From positions 39,780,283-39,844,282 of the forward strand of contig CM053331.1 of NCBI GenBank assembly GCA_028583605.1: DNA of 64,000 bases, read 5' to 3'. This document shows positions 47,944 to 58,985 of the stretch, in pieces. The DNA comes from Dastarcus helophoroides (taxonomy: Eukaryota > Arthropoda > Insecta > Coleoptera > Bothrideridae). Under the pieces are notes generated by a model, which worked only from the letters and a program-made list of their open reading frames with translations, made no database searches and had not been told where the DNA came from. Both the position numbers and the translations under genes were made by a program. Numbering within the stretch: the first letter of the stretch is position 1; each line of letters opens with the position of its first letter.

Positions 47944-48351
47944 CTCAGCATAAACCAACACAAAACTTGCGAAAAGTTTTCGTCGTATCACGAAAGTTCG
48001 ATAGCGCGACACGGCAGCGCTGAACCGCTGAAACCCTGAAAGTCTCACGCCGTAACTGCATCGGCAAGCTCCGAGAAATTCAGTGGCGATAAAATGCAGG
48101 AAAACGAGGGGTTTTTGGTGCTTGAGGGCCATCTAGCGACGAGCGTTCGTATCGAGGGGGACTGCAGCAGGAAAGGCGAGCTCCGTACGCTGGCGCAACC
48201 TCGACGTTGTCCTGCTGAATGCAGGAAACGTGTTTGTCGTTGGGAGCGTAATTTGGATTTCTGCTGCTAGCAGGAGTGTCTGGTGGCTGGTTGTTCGCTC
48301 GCGCCGTGCTGGGCTTTCGTTAGGCTTCCAACTGCCTTCACTGGTTACCAT
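47944..48351 (-). other. Candidate first (5') exon, minus strand
   Basis: This GC-rich, non-repetitive segment ends, on the minus strand, with GCTGAG/GTGAGT, a consensus splice donor at 47944/47943. Two open frames start at ATGs (48351 and 48132). The second, beginning MALKHQKPLVFLHF, stays open through the donor. The GC content, donor and neighbouring tandem repeats suggest a promoter-proximal exon. No TATA box or downstream exon was identified and I recognise no protein, so it may be a 5' untranslated exon or chance. Confidence 0.35.
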
Positions 48352-48353
48352 GC

Positions 48354-48721
48354 AGAAGACTGTCTTCTGGTTAACGTGTAATGAAATACGTAATTATTAG
48401 ACATCCGTAAGGACAGACAAGGATGGTTTTAGTGGACATTGTTCAAGAAGACTGTCTTCTGGTTAACGTGTAAAGAAAAAAGTAATTATTAGACATCCGT
48501 AAGGACAGACAAGGATGGTTTTAGTGGACATTGTTCAAGAAGACTGTCTTCTGGTTAACGTGTAAAGAAAAAAGTAATTATTAGACATCTGTAAGGACAG
48601 ACAAGGATGGTTTTAGTGGACATTGTTCCAGAAGACTGTCTTCTGATTAACGTGTAAAGAAAAAAGTAATTATTAGACATCCGTAAGGACAGACAAGGAT
48701 GGTTTTAGTGGACATTGTTCC
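48354..48721. repeat. Four tandem 92-bp repeats
   Basis: Copies start at 48354, 48446, 48538 and 48630 with only a few differences. Each begins with AGAAGAC-T-GTCTTCT, a perfect 7-bp-arm palindrome, and contains GTAATTATTAGACATC, a homeodomain-like TAAT cluster. The array lies immediately upstream of the candidate minus-strand exon. Confidence 0.95.
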
Positions 48722-49130
48722 ACGATTTCATAGGAATCTCCCAGGTTGCAAGCCCAAACATTTGACTCCTGAGGCCACTGAGTAACATACAGGAATATTT
48801 AAGTGCCCATTTATGTCCTAATTGATATGGAGAAAAAATATGATTCGTTTTTAAATAGCTTGTGGCCTGGTTCTTTCATAAATTCATTCATTTGTCCGAA
48901 TGTAAACAACTTGATGGTGCTTGTATCCATTTATTTTCACAATGTTCCGCACTGTTTATGTTTGCACATTGACTTCTTATGTAATCATAGGAAAAATCGA
49001 ATCGTTCAATTGATAGATTAATGTTTTGAAAGGAAAGTGCCCGTTGTGCTGTGTTCCTAAACAATGTTTTATTTCTAGAAGTACGATTCCAATGCGGACG
49101 TTTTACGCTTTTCAAAGATCTATGCGTATC
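48722..49130. other. Low-copy spacer
   Basis: Open frames at 48803-49021 (plus) and 48888-49148 (minus) overlap and have no recognised motif. No gene is supported. Confidence 0.4.
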
Positions 49131-49198
49131 TTTCTTTTTTTTTTTCAAACAACTATTCGCTTGGACATTTCTTTTTTTCTTTCTTTCTTTCTCTCTTC

Positions 49199-49253
<55 letters not shown>

Positions 49254-49257
49254 TCCT

Positions 49258-49293
<36 letters not shown>

Positions 49294-49382
49294 TTTTTCT
49301 TTCCTTCTTCTACCTTACTTTCTGTTTTCCCTCAGTTCTTTATTTTTTTACTTCTCGTTCTTTGTAGGACGATACGTACATT

Positions 49383-49454
<72 letters not shown>

Positions 49455-49562
49455 TCCTTCTTTCTCTCCCTCTTTCTTTCTTTATTTCTTTTTTTCTTTC
49501 TTCTACCTTGCTTTCTGTTTTCCTTCAGTTCTTTATTTTTTTACTTCTCATTCTTTGTAGGA
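49131..49562. repeat. (TTTC)n microsatellite with a duplicated flank
   Basis: Two TTTC/CTTT tracts (about 49170-49310 and 49381-49500) are each followed by the same 60-70 bp (TTCTACCTT, TTTCTGTTTTCC, TCAGTTCTTTATTTTTTTAC, TTTGTAGGACGATACGTA). The tract and its flank were duplicated as a unit of about 190 bp. The serine/phenylalanine-rich open frames here are artefacts. Confidence 0.95.
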
Positions 49563-50167
49563 CGATACGTAATTATGCGAGAAGTATCGGAGGTTGCTCG
49601 GTCTTAGATATTTAATTTCCTCGAAGTGTGGCTTCGCTGATGTATTTATGAACGTGTGCGTCATGTCGGAGATGACAGGTTATGTCGAGGCGGTCGTACG
49701 GTGTATCCTTTTAACCGTCTTTAAAGCACGAAAAGGTGCTTCGGTAAAATTAGAACTTACACACCTAGAGAGTTCGCGTTCGAAGTTATATTCATGCGGT
49801 CGACCTCATCCAACTATAAATTATTGCGAACACACCTTCGCATCTCAAAAAGGCCACTCGGAATTGTAACTTTCACCGAAGACTTTTATATAGTCGTGAA
49901 AAAACTAACGGAATACATGAGGCGAAGAGAAAAAAAAATGTTGACTAGAAAAAGACATTTTTGGATTTAAAAAATTTTATCGAGGGTAGCATCGTAGCTA
50001 GATAGTTGAAATTAATTCCAGCTACGACCAGGAGTCTATAATTATGTTTAAAAAATCTACTCAAAGCGCAACGTCTGCATGGCTGATGCAACCGTAAAAG
50101 TTGGAAATTTCGGGAGATGATACCGATTTTCCAAGACTCGCTTCTTCAACATAAAGTTGAGAAACAT
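49563..50167. other. Low-copy sequence with a 91-codon open frame
   Basis: A plus-strand ATG at 49594 opens 91 codons with mixed, non-repetitive composition (MLGLRYLISSKCGFADVFMN at its start). No domain is recognised and no splice or promoter evidence is found. Coding status is doubtful. Confidence 0.2.
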
Positions 50168-50461
50168 TCATCTATCCTGGGTGCCAAATGGACCAAGTAT
50201 TAGGCTCAGTATCACTGGTCCGTGGTACCCGTTGAACAATATGTAAACAGAATAAGACAATATAAAGATATATGAATACAAAAGGTCAAAATTATTCCCC
50301 ATTGGTGGAAGCTTGGGGCACAATCTGCAAAGAAAGAAAAATTCACCCACAACACAACAAAGAAGACAATATCACAGTCCACGATATCTTCATATAATGA
50401 ACTTGAGACTAGCAAACTGATTAATTAAGAAATTAAACAGCTGCATGCAAGAAAATAATAC
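50168..50461 (-). other. Candidate downstream exon after the 427-bp array, minus strand
   Basis: On the minus strand an acceptor-like TTGATTCGCAG ends at 50462, 66 nt from the donor of the last array unit (50527). A second acceptor-like TTAATTAATCAG lies near 50417. Downstream, a frame is open to 50212 and is rich in hydrophobic and Cys residues (DIVFFVVLWVNFSFFADCAP), as in a membrane or secreted peptide. An overlapping frame (50350-50168) is also open. The first acceptor keeps the usual ATGAAGATG start in frame for only about 12 further codons, whereas the second keeps the long frame open. I recognise no family. Confidence 0.25.
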
Positions 50462-50527
50462 CTGCGAATCAAAATTTGGTGTTAAATAAATTAAAAAATA
50501 ACGAAATATTGCAAATAGAAAACTTAC
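50462..50527 (-). other. Possible 66-nt intron
   Basis: On the minus strand it starts GTAAGTTTTC and ends TTCGCAG. Its length is typical of short insect introns. Only transcript data can confirm it. Confidence 0.3.
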
Positions 50528-50909
50528 CAATACATCTCATGGCACTACGATTGTTTACCTGCGCGTTGGCAATCGATGAGTAAAGGGATGCTAGCAAAGG
50601 AGATGGGGTGTAAGCAGTTCTTTTATAGCCATCAGGCGACAAACTTCCACACCGCTTTCATGCGGGAGAGTACAGCCCTTGATGTGCGGTAATACTCTTT
50701 AAAGGTGCCAACCCCCTTTATTGAAAAGGTATTACGCACACCTTTTATAGCCATCAGGCGACAAACTTCCACACCGCTTTCATGAGGGAGAGTGCAGCCC
50801 TTGATGTGCGGTAATTCTCTTTAAAGGTGCCGACCCCCTTTATTGAGAAGATATTACCGCACATCAAGGGCTGTACTCTCTCGTATAAAAGCGGTACCTG
50901 ACACATTAA

Positions 50910-51493
50910 TTAACCCGCCGATGGGCGTGCGTGGTCTCTCAGACCGCACTTATATTTATTATTTTATATTTCAATAATTAGTTTGCCAATAATGTTGATT
51001 TTTGGTCTAGCTGAGTATTATAACATCACAAATGTGATGCTTGATCTGGTGACTAATTATATGCCCATTTTTGTAAGTTATAGCTATTTGTATTATGTGA
51101 TACCGCGCCCGCCCACGCATGTTAAATTGCTTTGTTATTATGGTTCCTGATATAAATTGACTTTTGCTTGGAAGTAAGGCTGTAGAGGATATTTCCAAAT
51201 AGGACTTGTCCAAATAAAAATTATTTTTGGACCCTAACTCTTAAATAAAATATTATTGGAATAGTTACGTATTTCGTACAATAATTTGGACTTTGAATTT
51301 GGCAAAATTTTTTGTTTATAGGTTAAAGCTGTGCATGATTTGTAATTTAATTTTATAAACAAATTTACCAAGATACCAGATTTCATCAATAAATCAAAAA
51401 AAATTAAAAATTAGCATTATTTTTAGATGCGCTCTCTGAGACCGCGCGCGCCTCATCGTATTACAAAATATGGCGCGCCTATTCTAGGGTTAA
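50910..51493. mobile_element. piggyBac-like MITE, 576 bp, with TTAA duplication
   Basis: The element at 50914-51489 begins CCCGCCGATGGGCG and ends TAGGGTTAA (inverted CCCTA), with TTAA on both sides (50910-50913 and 51490-51493). TTAA targets and CCC-starting ends are hallmarks of piggyBac. Subterminal GGTCTCTCAGACC-type palindromes occur near both ends. A 68-codon minus-strand frame (51007-51213) is not recognisably transposase. It splits the first array unit, whose sequence resumes exactly at 51494. Confidence 0.85.
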
Positions 51494-52883
51494 TGAAGAA
51501 GAAAGTCGATCTCTGGCAACCCCGTCTCAATCACTCCACTCGAACACCTCGACCATCAATAAATAACTAAATGAATTGAATATAATTAATAAATGACATC
51601 AAAATACCCACCGTTACAAAGACTAAAAAATAAAAAAATATTGCAAATAGAAAAATAGAAAACTTACCAATATATCTCATGACACTACGATTGTTTACGC
51701 GCGCTGGCAATCGATGAGTAAAAAAAGCAAAGGAGGTGAAATGTAAGCAGTTCTTTTATGGCCGGCGGCAAACTTCCACGTTGCTTTTAGGCGGGAGAGT
51801 ATAGCTCTTGGTGTGCGGTATACCCCTTAAAGGTGTCAGCCCCTTTTATTGAGAAAGTATTACCCCATACCAAGGGCTGTACTCTTTCGCATGAAAGCGG
51901 TACCTGGCACATTAACTAATGAGAAAGAAAGTCGACCGCCCTCACGCCTATCTCGATCACTATCATCTGAAAACCTCGACCACCAATAAATAACTAAATG
52001 AATTGAATCTAATTGATAAATTACATTAAAATGCTCACCGTTACAAGGACTGAAAAATAAAAAAATATTGCAAATAGAAAAATAGAAAACTCACCAATAC
52101 ATCTTCATGGCACTACGATACGCGCGCGTTGACAATCGATACGTAAAGAGAACAAAGGAGATGAGGTGTAAGCATTTTTTTTGTAGCTATCAGCCGACAA
52201 GCTTCCACACCGCTTTTAGGTGGGAGAGTACAGCCCTTAGTGTGCGGTAATAGCCCTTGAAGGTGTCAACCCCCTTTATTGAGAAGGTACTACACCAAGG
52301 GCTGTACTCTCCCGCATGAAAACGGCACCTGGCACATTACTTGATGAGAAAGAAAGTCGACCGCTCTCACGTCCGTCTCGATCATTATCATCCGAACACC
52401 TCGACCGCCAATAAATAACTAAACAAATTGAATATAATCGATAAATGACATAAAAATGCTCACCGTTACAACGACTAAAAAATACAGAAATATTGCAAAT
52501 AGAAAAATAAAAAACCCACCATTACATCTTCATGGCATTACGATTGTTTACGCGGGCGTTAGCAATCGATGAATGAAGAGAACAAAGGAGATGAGGTGTA
52601 AGCAGTTTTTTTTTATAGCTATCAGCCGACAAGCTTCCACACCGCTTTTAGGCGGGAGAGTACAGCCCTTAGTGTGCGGTAATACCCCTTAAAGGTGCCA
52701 ACCCCCTTTATTGAGAAGGTATTACACCAAGGGCTGTACTCTCACGCCTAAAAATGGTACCTGGTACATTACCTGATGAGCAAGAAAGAAAGTCGACCAC
52801 TCTCAAGCCCATCTTGATCATTATCATCCAAACATCTCGATCATTATCATCCAAACATCTCAACCGCCAATAAATAACTAAAA

Positions 52884-53700
52884 CATTCAAGTAGCGTCGT
52901 TGGAACAGAAAGACAGCTTCATTTGAGTAAAAGCAGGGGTTTCTTTGGAGGAAGAAGGAATAAAAGTCGTTTTTGAAACCATGAATTCTTCAAGCTATTT
53001 CCTTGGAATCGAAACAAATAGAAAAAGCTTCTTTAAAGTAAATTAGCAATTTCTTTGAAACCAATAAACATTTTAAAGCATTTCTTTAAAGTAAAGGAGC
53101 ATAGAACTGTACATAAGGTTTATTGAAAGATGGAAGCACACAAATAATTCTCCTTGAAAATAATAATTTAAAAAGGATCTTTCTTTAAAGTAAAGAAACT
53201 TCCAAGTAGCTTCTTTGGGACAGAAACATATAAACAGCTTCATTTGAGTAAAAGTGGGAGTTTTTTTGGAGAAAATCGTTTGTGGAACCATGAATTTTTT
53301 AAGCTATTTCTTTGGAATTGAGACAGACAAAACTTCTTTGAAATAAATAATTAATTTCACACAGAAAAAGCTTCTTTGAAGTAAATAAATAATTTATTTG
53401 GAAACAAGAAAAATTTTAAAGAGTTTCTGTAAAATAAAGAAGCATAGAACTCTGCATATGGTTTTTGGAAGATCGAAGTACACAAATAATGTTCTTTAAT
53501 TAATTTAAGTGAGTTTTCTTTGGAGTAAAGAAACCTTTAAGTACTTTCTTTAAAACAAAAAAGTATAAAGAGTTTCATTGGAATAAAAGCAGAGGTTTCT
53601 TTAAGTTAGAGAGAAATAATAAAATTTGTTTTTGGACCAATGAATTCTTCAAGCTATTTCTTTGGAGTCAAACAGAAAAAACTTCTTTGAAGTAAATGAG
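52884..53700 (+). repeat. GAAG-family block inside the 427-bp array, copy 1
   Basis: It starts AAACATTCAAGTAG and ends GAGTAGAGTAGTAGG. The sequence matches the third GAAG block at 41-47 kb. Both junctions with 427-bp units are identical in form to those of copy 2. Confidence 0.85.
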
Positions 53701-54740
53701 TAGAGTAGTAGGAAATATTGAAATATTGCAAATCAAAAAATAGAAAACTTGCCAGTACATCTTTATGACACTACGATTTTTTAGCGCGCATTAGCAATCG
53801 ATTAGTGAAGGGATATTAGCAAAGGAGATAGGGTACAAGCAGTTCTTTTATAGTCATCAGATGACAAACTTCCACAAAAGAAGTTTGTATATACAAGAAG
53901 GAGATAATACATACCCCCTAAAGGTGTTAACCCCCTTTATTGAGAAGATATTACCGCACACTAAGGGCTGTACTCTCTTGCATGAGAGCGGTACCTAGCA
54001 CATTAACTGATGAGGAAGAAAGTCGACCGCTCTCACGCTCATCTCGATCACTATCATCCGAATATCTCGACTGCCAATAAATAACTAAATGAATTGAATA
54101 TAATTAATAAATGACATCAAAATGCCCACAGTTGCAACGACTAAAAAGTAAAGAAATATTGCAAATAGATAACTTACCAATACCTCACACCAAGGGCTGT
54201 ACACTCCCGCATGAAAGCGGTACCTGGCACACTAACTAATGGGAAGAAACGTCGACTGCCCTCACGCCCATCTCGATCACTATCATTCGAACATCTTGAC
54301 CGCCAATAAATAACTAAATGAATTGAATAGAATTAACAAAAGACATCAAAATACTTACCGTTAAAATGACTAAAAAATAAAGAAATATTGCAAATTGAAA
54401 ACTTACCAATTCATCTTCATTACACTGCAATTGTTTATGAGCGGGTTGGCAATCGATGAGTGAAGGGAGCAAAGGAGATGAGGTTTAAGCAGTTCTTTTA
54501 TAACCATCAGGTGACAAACTTCCACATCGCTTTTAGGCAAAAGAATACAGCCCTTGACATGCGATAATACTCCTTAAAGGTGCCAACCCCCTTTATTAAG
54601 AAGGTATTACCGCACACCAAGGGCTATACTCTCCCGCAAAACAGCGGCACCTGGTACGTTAACTAATGAGGAAAACAGTCGACTCCCCTCACGCCCATCT
54701 TGATCACTATCATCCGAACATCTCGACCGCCAATACATAA

Positions 54741-55582
54741 CTAAAACATTCAAGTAGCTTCTTTGGAGCAGAAAGACAGCTTCGTTTGAGTAAAAACGGA
54801 GGTTTCTTTGGAGGAAGAACGAATAAAAGTTGGTTTTAAAATCATGAATAATTCAAGCCATTTCTTTGGAATCGAGACACTTAGAAAAAGCTTCTTTAAA
54901 GTAAATAAGCAATTTCTTTAAAACCAGCAAACATTCTAAAGCATTTCTTTGAAGTAAAAAAGCATAGAACTGTACATAAGGTTTATTAGAAGAAGGAAGC
55001 ACGCAAATAATTCTCCTTAAAAATAATGATTTAAAAAGGATCTTTCTTTGGAGTAAAGAAACTCCTAAGTAGCTTTCTTGTAACAGAAAGACATAAACAA
55101 CTTCATTTGAGTAAAAGTGGGAGTTTTTTGGAGAAAGAAGGAATAGAAGTCGTTTGTGGAACCATGAATTTTTTAAGTTATTTCTTTGTGATCGAGACAG
55201 AGAAAGCTCCTTTGAAGTAAATAATTAATTTCACACAGAAAAAGCTTCTTTGAAGTAAATAAATAATTTATTTGGAACCAAGAAAAATGTTAAAGAGTTT
55301 CTTTGGAGTAAATAAGCATGAAACTATGCACATGGTTTTTTAAAAGATCGAAGTACACAAATAATTTTCTTTAAAAATGGTGATTTAACTCTTTGAAGTT
55401 AAGAAATATTAAAGTACTTTCTTTGAAACAAAAAAGTATAAAGAGTTTCATTGAAATAAAATCAGAGGTTTCTTTGAAGGAAAAAGGAATAAAATTCGTT
55501 TTTAAACCAATGAATTCTTCAAGCTATTTCTTTGGAGTCAAATCAGAAAAAGCTTCTTTGAAGTAAATGAGTAGAGTAGTAG
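54741..55582 (+). repeat. GAAG-family block inside the 427-bp array, copy 2
   Basis: The same block and junctions as 52884-53700, displaced by about 1.86-1.88 kb. The block and adjoining 427-bp units were duplicated together as one compound unit. Confidence 0.85.
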
Positions 55583-57572
55583 GAAATATCGAAATATTGC
55601 AAATGAAAAAATAGAAAACTTACCAGTACATCTTCATGGCACTACGATTGTTAAGCGCGCGTTGGCAATCGATGAGTGAAGGGATAGTAGCAAAGGAGAT
55701 GGGGTGTAAGCAGTTCTTTTATAGTCATCAGGCGACAAACTTTCATAAAAGAAGTTTGTATATACAATGCGGGAGAGTACAGCCCTTGGTGTGCGCTAAT
55801 ACCCCTTAAAGGTGCCAACCCCCTTTATTAAGAAAGTATTACCACACACCAAGGGCTGTACTCTCCTGCATGAAAGCGGTACCTTGCACACTAACTAATG
55901 AGGAAGAAAGTCGACCGCTCTCACGCCCATCTCGATCACTACCATCCGAACACCTCGACAGCCAATAAATAACTAAATGAATTTAATATAATTGATAAAT
56001 GTCATCAAAATGCTCACCATTACAATGACTAAAAAATAAAGAAATATTGCAAATAGAAAACTTACCAATACATCTTCATGACACTATGATTGTTTACGAG
56101 CGCATTGGTAATCGATGAGTGAAGGGAGCAAAGAGATAAGGTTTAAGCAGTTCTTTTATAACTATCAGGCGACCAACTTTCACCCCACTTTTAGGCAAGA
56201 TAGTATAGCCGTTTGTTTAGCTCGCGTTGACAATCAATGAGTGAAGGGATAATAGCAAAGGAGATGAGATGTAAGCAGTTTTTTTATAGCCACCAGGAGA
56301 CAAACTTCCACAAATGAAAACGTTGTATATACATACCTCTTAAAGGTGCAAACCCCCTTCATTGAGAAGATATTATCGCACACCAAGGGCTGTACTCTCC
56401 CGCATGAAAGCGGTACCTGGCACACTAACTGATGAGGAAGAAAGTCGACCACGCTCACGCCCATCTCGATCACTATCATCCGAACACCTCGACCGCCAAT
56501 AAGTAACTAAATGAATTGAATATAATTATTAAATGACATCAAAATGCCCACAGTTGCAACGACTAAAAAGTAAAGGAATATTGAAATTGATAACTTACCA
56601 ATACATCTTCATGGCACTACTATTGTTTACGAGAGCGTTGGCAATCGATGACTGAAGAGGGCAAAGGAGATTAGGTATAAGCAGTTATTTTATAGCAATT
56701 AGGCGACAAATTTCCACGCCGCTTTTAGGCAAGAGAATACAGCCATTAATATGCGGTAATACCCCTTAAAGGTGCCAACCTTTTTTATTGAGAAGGTATT
56801 ACCGCAAACCAAGGGCTGTACTCTTTTGCATAAAAGCGGTATCTGGCACGTTAACTAATGAGAAAAAAAATCGACTGCCCTCATGCCCATCTCGATCACT
56901 ATCATCCAAACATCTCGACCGCCAATAAATAACTAAATGAATTGAATACAATTAATAAATGACATCAAAATGCCCACCGTTACAACGACTAAGTATTAAA
57001 GAAATATTGCAAATAGAAAATTTACCAATACATCTTCATGACACTACGATTGTTTGCGAGTGCGTTGGCAATCCATAAGTGAAGGGAGCAAAGGGGATGA
57101 GGTGTAAGCAGTTTTTTTCTAGCAATTAGGCGACAAACTTCTACACCGCTTTTATGCGGGAGAGTACAGCCCTAGGTGTGCGGTAATGCCCCTTAAAGGT
57201 GCCAACCTCCTTTATTGAGAAGGTATTACCACACACCAAGGGCTGTACTCTCCCGCACAAAAGCGGTACCTGGCACGTTAACTAATGAGAAAAAAAGTCG
57301 ACTGCCCTCACGCCCATTTTGATCACTATCATCCGAACGTCTCGACCGCCAATAAATAACTAGATGAATTAAATATAATCAATAAATGACATCAAAATGC
57401 CCACCGTAACAACGACTAAGTAATAAAGAAATATTGCAAATAGAAAATTTACCAATACATCTTCATGACACTACGATTGTTTGCAAGTGCGTTGGAAATC
57501 CATAAGTGAAGGGAGCAAAGGGGATGAGGTGTAAGCAGTTTTTTTCTAGCAATTAGGCGACAAACTTCTACA

Positions 57573-57693
57573 CCGCTTTTATGCGGGAGAGTACAGCCCT
57601 AGGTGTGCGGTAATGCCCCTTAAAGGTGCCAACCTCCTTTATTGAGAAGGTATTACCACACACCAAGGGCTGTACTCTCCCGCACAAAAGCGG
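57573..57693. repeat. Representative 45-bp-arm hairpin of the 427-bp unit
   Basis: The arms at 57573-57617 and 57649-57693 start and end CCGCTTTT ... AAAAGCGG and share GGGAGAGTACAGCCCT. They differ at four positions, with a 31-base loop holding CTTTATTG (CAATAAAG on the minus strand). Equivalent hairpins occur in most units, for example at about 58850-58970. The stem is longer than a typical miRNA precursor and close to small hairpin-RNA loci. Confidence 0.85.
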
Positions 57694-58374
57694 TACCTGG
57701 CACGTTAACTAATGAGAAAAAAAGTCGACTGCCCTCACGCCCATTTTGATCACTATCATCCGAACGTCTCGACCGCCAATAAATAACTAGATGAATTAAA
57801 TATAATTAACAAAAGACATCAAAATGCTCACCGCTACAACGACTAAAAAATAAAGAAATATTGCAAAGAGAAAATTTACCAATACATCTTCATGGCACTA
57901 CGATTGTTTACGAGCGCGTTGGCAATCGATGAGTGAAGGGAGCAAAGGGGATGAGGTATAAGCAGTTTTTTCTAGCAATTAAGCGACAAACTTCTACACC
58001 GCTTTTTGCGGGAGAGGACAGCCCTAGGTGTGCGGTAATGCCCCTTAAAGGTGCCAACCTCCTTTATTGAGAAGGTATTACCACACACCAAGGGCTGTAC
58101 TCTCCCGCACAAAAGCGGTACCTGGCACGTTAACTAATGAGAAAAAAAGTCGACTGTCCTCATACCCATCTCGATCACTATCATCCAAACATCTTGACCG
58201 CCAATAAATAACTAAATGAATTAAATATAATCAATAAATGACATCAAAATGCCCACCGCGTAACAACGATTAAAAAATAAATAAATATTGCAAATAGAAA
58301 ACTTACCAATACCTCTTCATGGCACTACGATTGTTTACGAGCGCGTTGGCAATCGATGAGTGAATGGAGCAAAG

Positions 58375-58410
58375 GAGATGAGGTGTAAGCACTTTTTTAT
58401 AGCAATTACG
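58375..58410 (-). promoter_or_regulatory. TATA-like box of a 427-bp unit (example)
   Basis: Near 58393-58402 the minus strand reads GCTATAAAAA, upstream of a pyrimidine-rich leader and the ATGAAG segment. Most units keep CTATAAAAG here. Units at 57009, 57436 and 57863 have CTAGAAAAA instead and have probably lost it. Confidence 0.45.
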
Positions 58411-58985
58411 CTACAACTACACCGCTTTTATGCGGGAGAGTACATCCCTTGGTGTGTGGTAATACTCTTTAAAGGTGCCAACCCCTTTATTAAGAAGGTG
58501 TAACCCCACACCAAGGGCTGTACTCTCCCGCATGAAAGCGGTACCTGGCACGTTAACTAATGAGGAAAAAAGTCGACTGTCCTCATACCCATCTCGATCA
58601 CTATCATCCAAACATCTCGACCGCCAATAAATAACTAAATGAATTGAATATAATCAATAAATGACATCAAAATGCCCACCGTTACAACGACTAAGAAATA
58701 ACGAAATATTGCAAATAGAAAACTTACCAATACATCTTCATGGTACTACGATTGTTTACGCGCGCGTTGGCAATCGATGAATGAAGGGATCAAAGAAGAT
58801 GAAGTGTAAGCAGTTCTTTTGTAGCAATCAGGCGACAAACCTCTACACCGCTTTTATGCGGGAGAGTACAGCCCTTGGTGTGCGGTAATACTCTTTAAAG
58901 GTGCCACCCCCTTTATTGAGAAGGTCTTACCGCACGCCAAGGGCTGTACTCTCTCGCATGAAAGCGGTACCTGGTAATGAGAAAA

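Larger units (their letters stand above)
50511..58985 (-). repeat. Array of about 15 units of 427 bp with promoter, hairpin and splice-like signals
   Basis: Unit starts (GCAAATAG-type landmark on the plus strand) are near 50511, 51643, 52070, 52495, 53729, 54161 (truncated), 54390, 55599, 56049 (recombinant), 56583, 57009, 57436, 57863, 58290 and 58711. The period is 427 bp where uninterrupted. Read on the minus strand, a typical unit has: AG acceptor-like junction; a 16-codon open frame of the MIVIEMGVRAVDFLPH type; a 45-bp-arm hairpin with AATAAAG in its loop; CTATAAAAG; a pyrimidine-rich leader; ATGAAGATGTATTG; a donor GTAAGT. Donor GT is kept in 14 of 15 units (one has GC), and junction AG is kept wherever I could check. 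Two GAAG blocks and one MITE interrupt the array. Confidence 0.9.

Noticed and set aside
49026..49560. Serine/phenylalanine-rich frames of 113 and 169 codons
   Set aside because: These are translations of a (TTTC)n microsatellite.
51007..51213. piggyBac transposase fragment inside the TTAA-flanked MITE
   Set aside because: The 68-codon frame shows no recognisable transposase motif and is far too short.
56234..56479. 81-codon minus-strand frame in the 427-bp array
   Set aside because: It exists only in one recombinant unit. Sister units have a stop after about 16 codons.
50511..58985. CRISPR array
   Set aside because: The units are 427 bp with internal hairpins and no short unique spacers, and the sequence is eukaryotic in character.
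50511..58985. Array units as endogenous parvovirus-type terminal hairpins
   Set aside because: A hairpin next to a TATA box is reminiscent of such termini, but no replication or capsid coding sequence is visible anywhere in the window. The resemblance is only structural.
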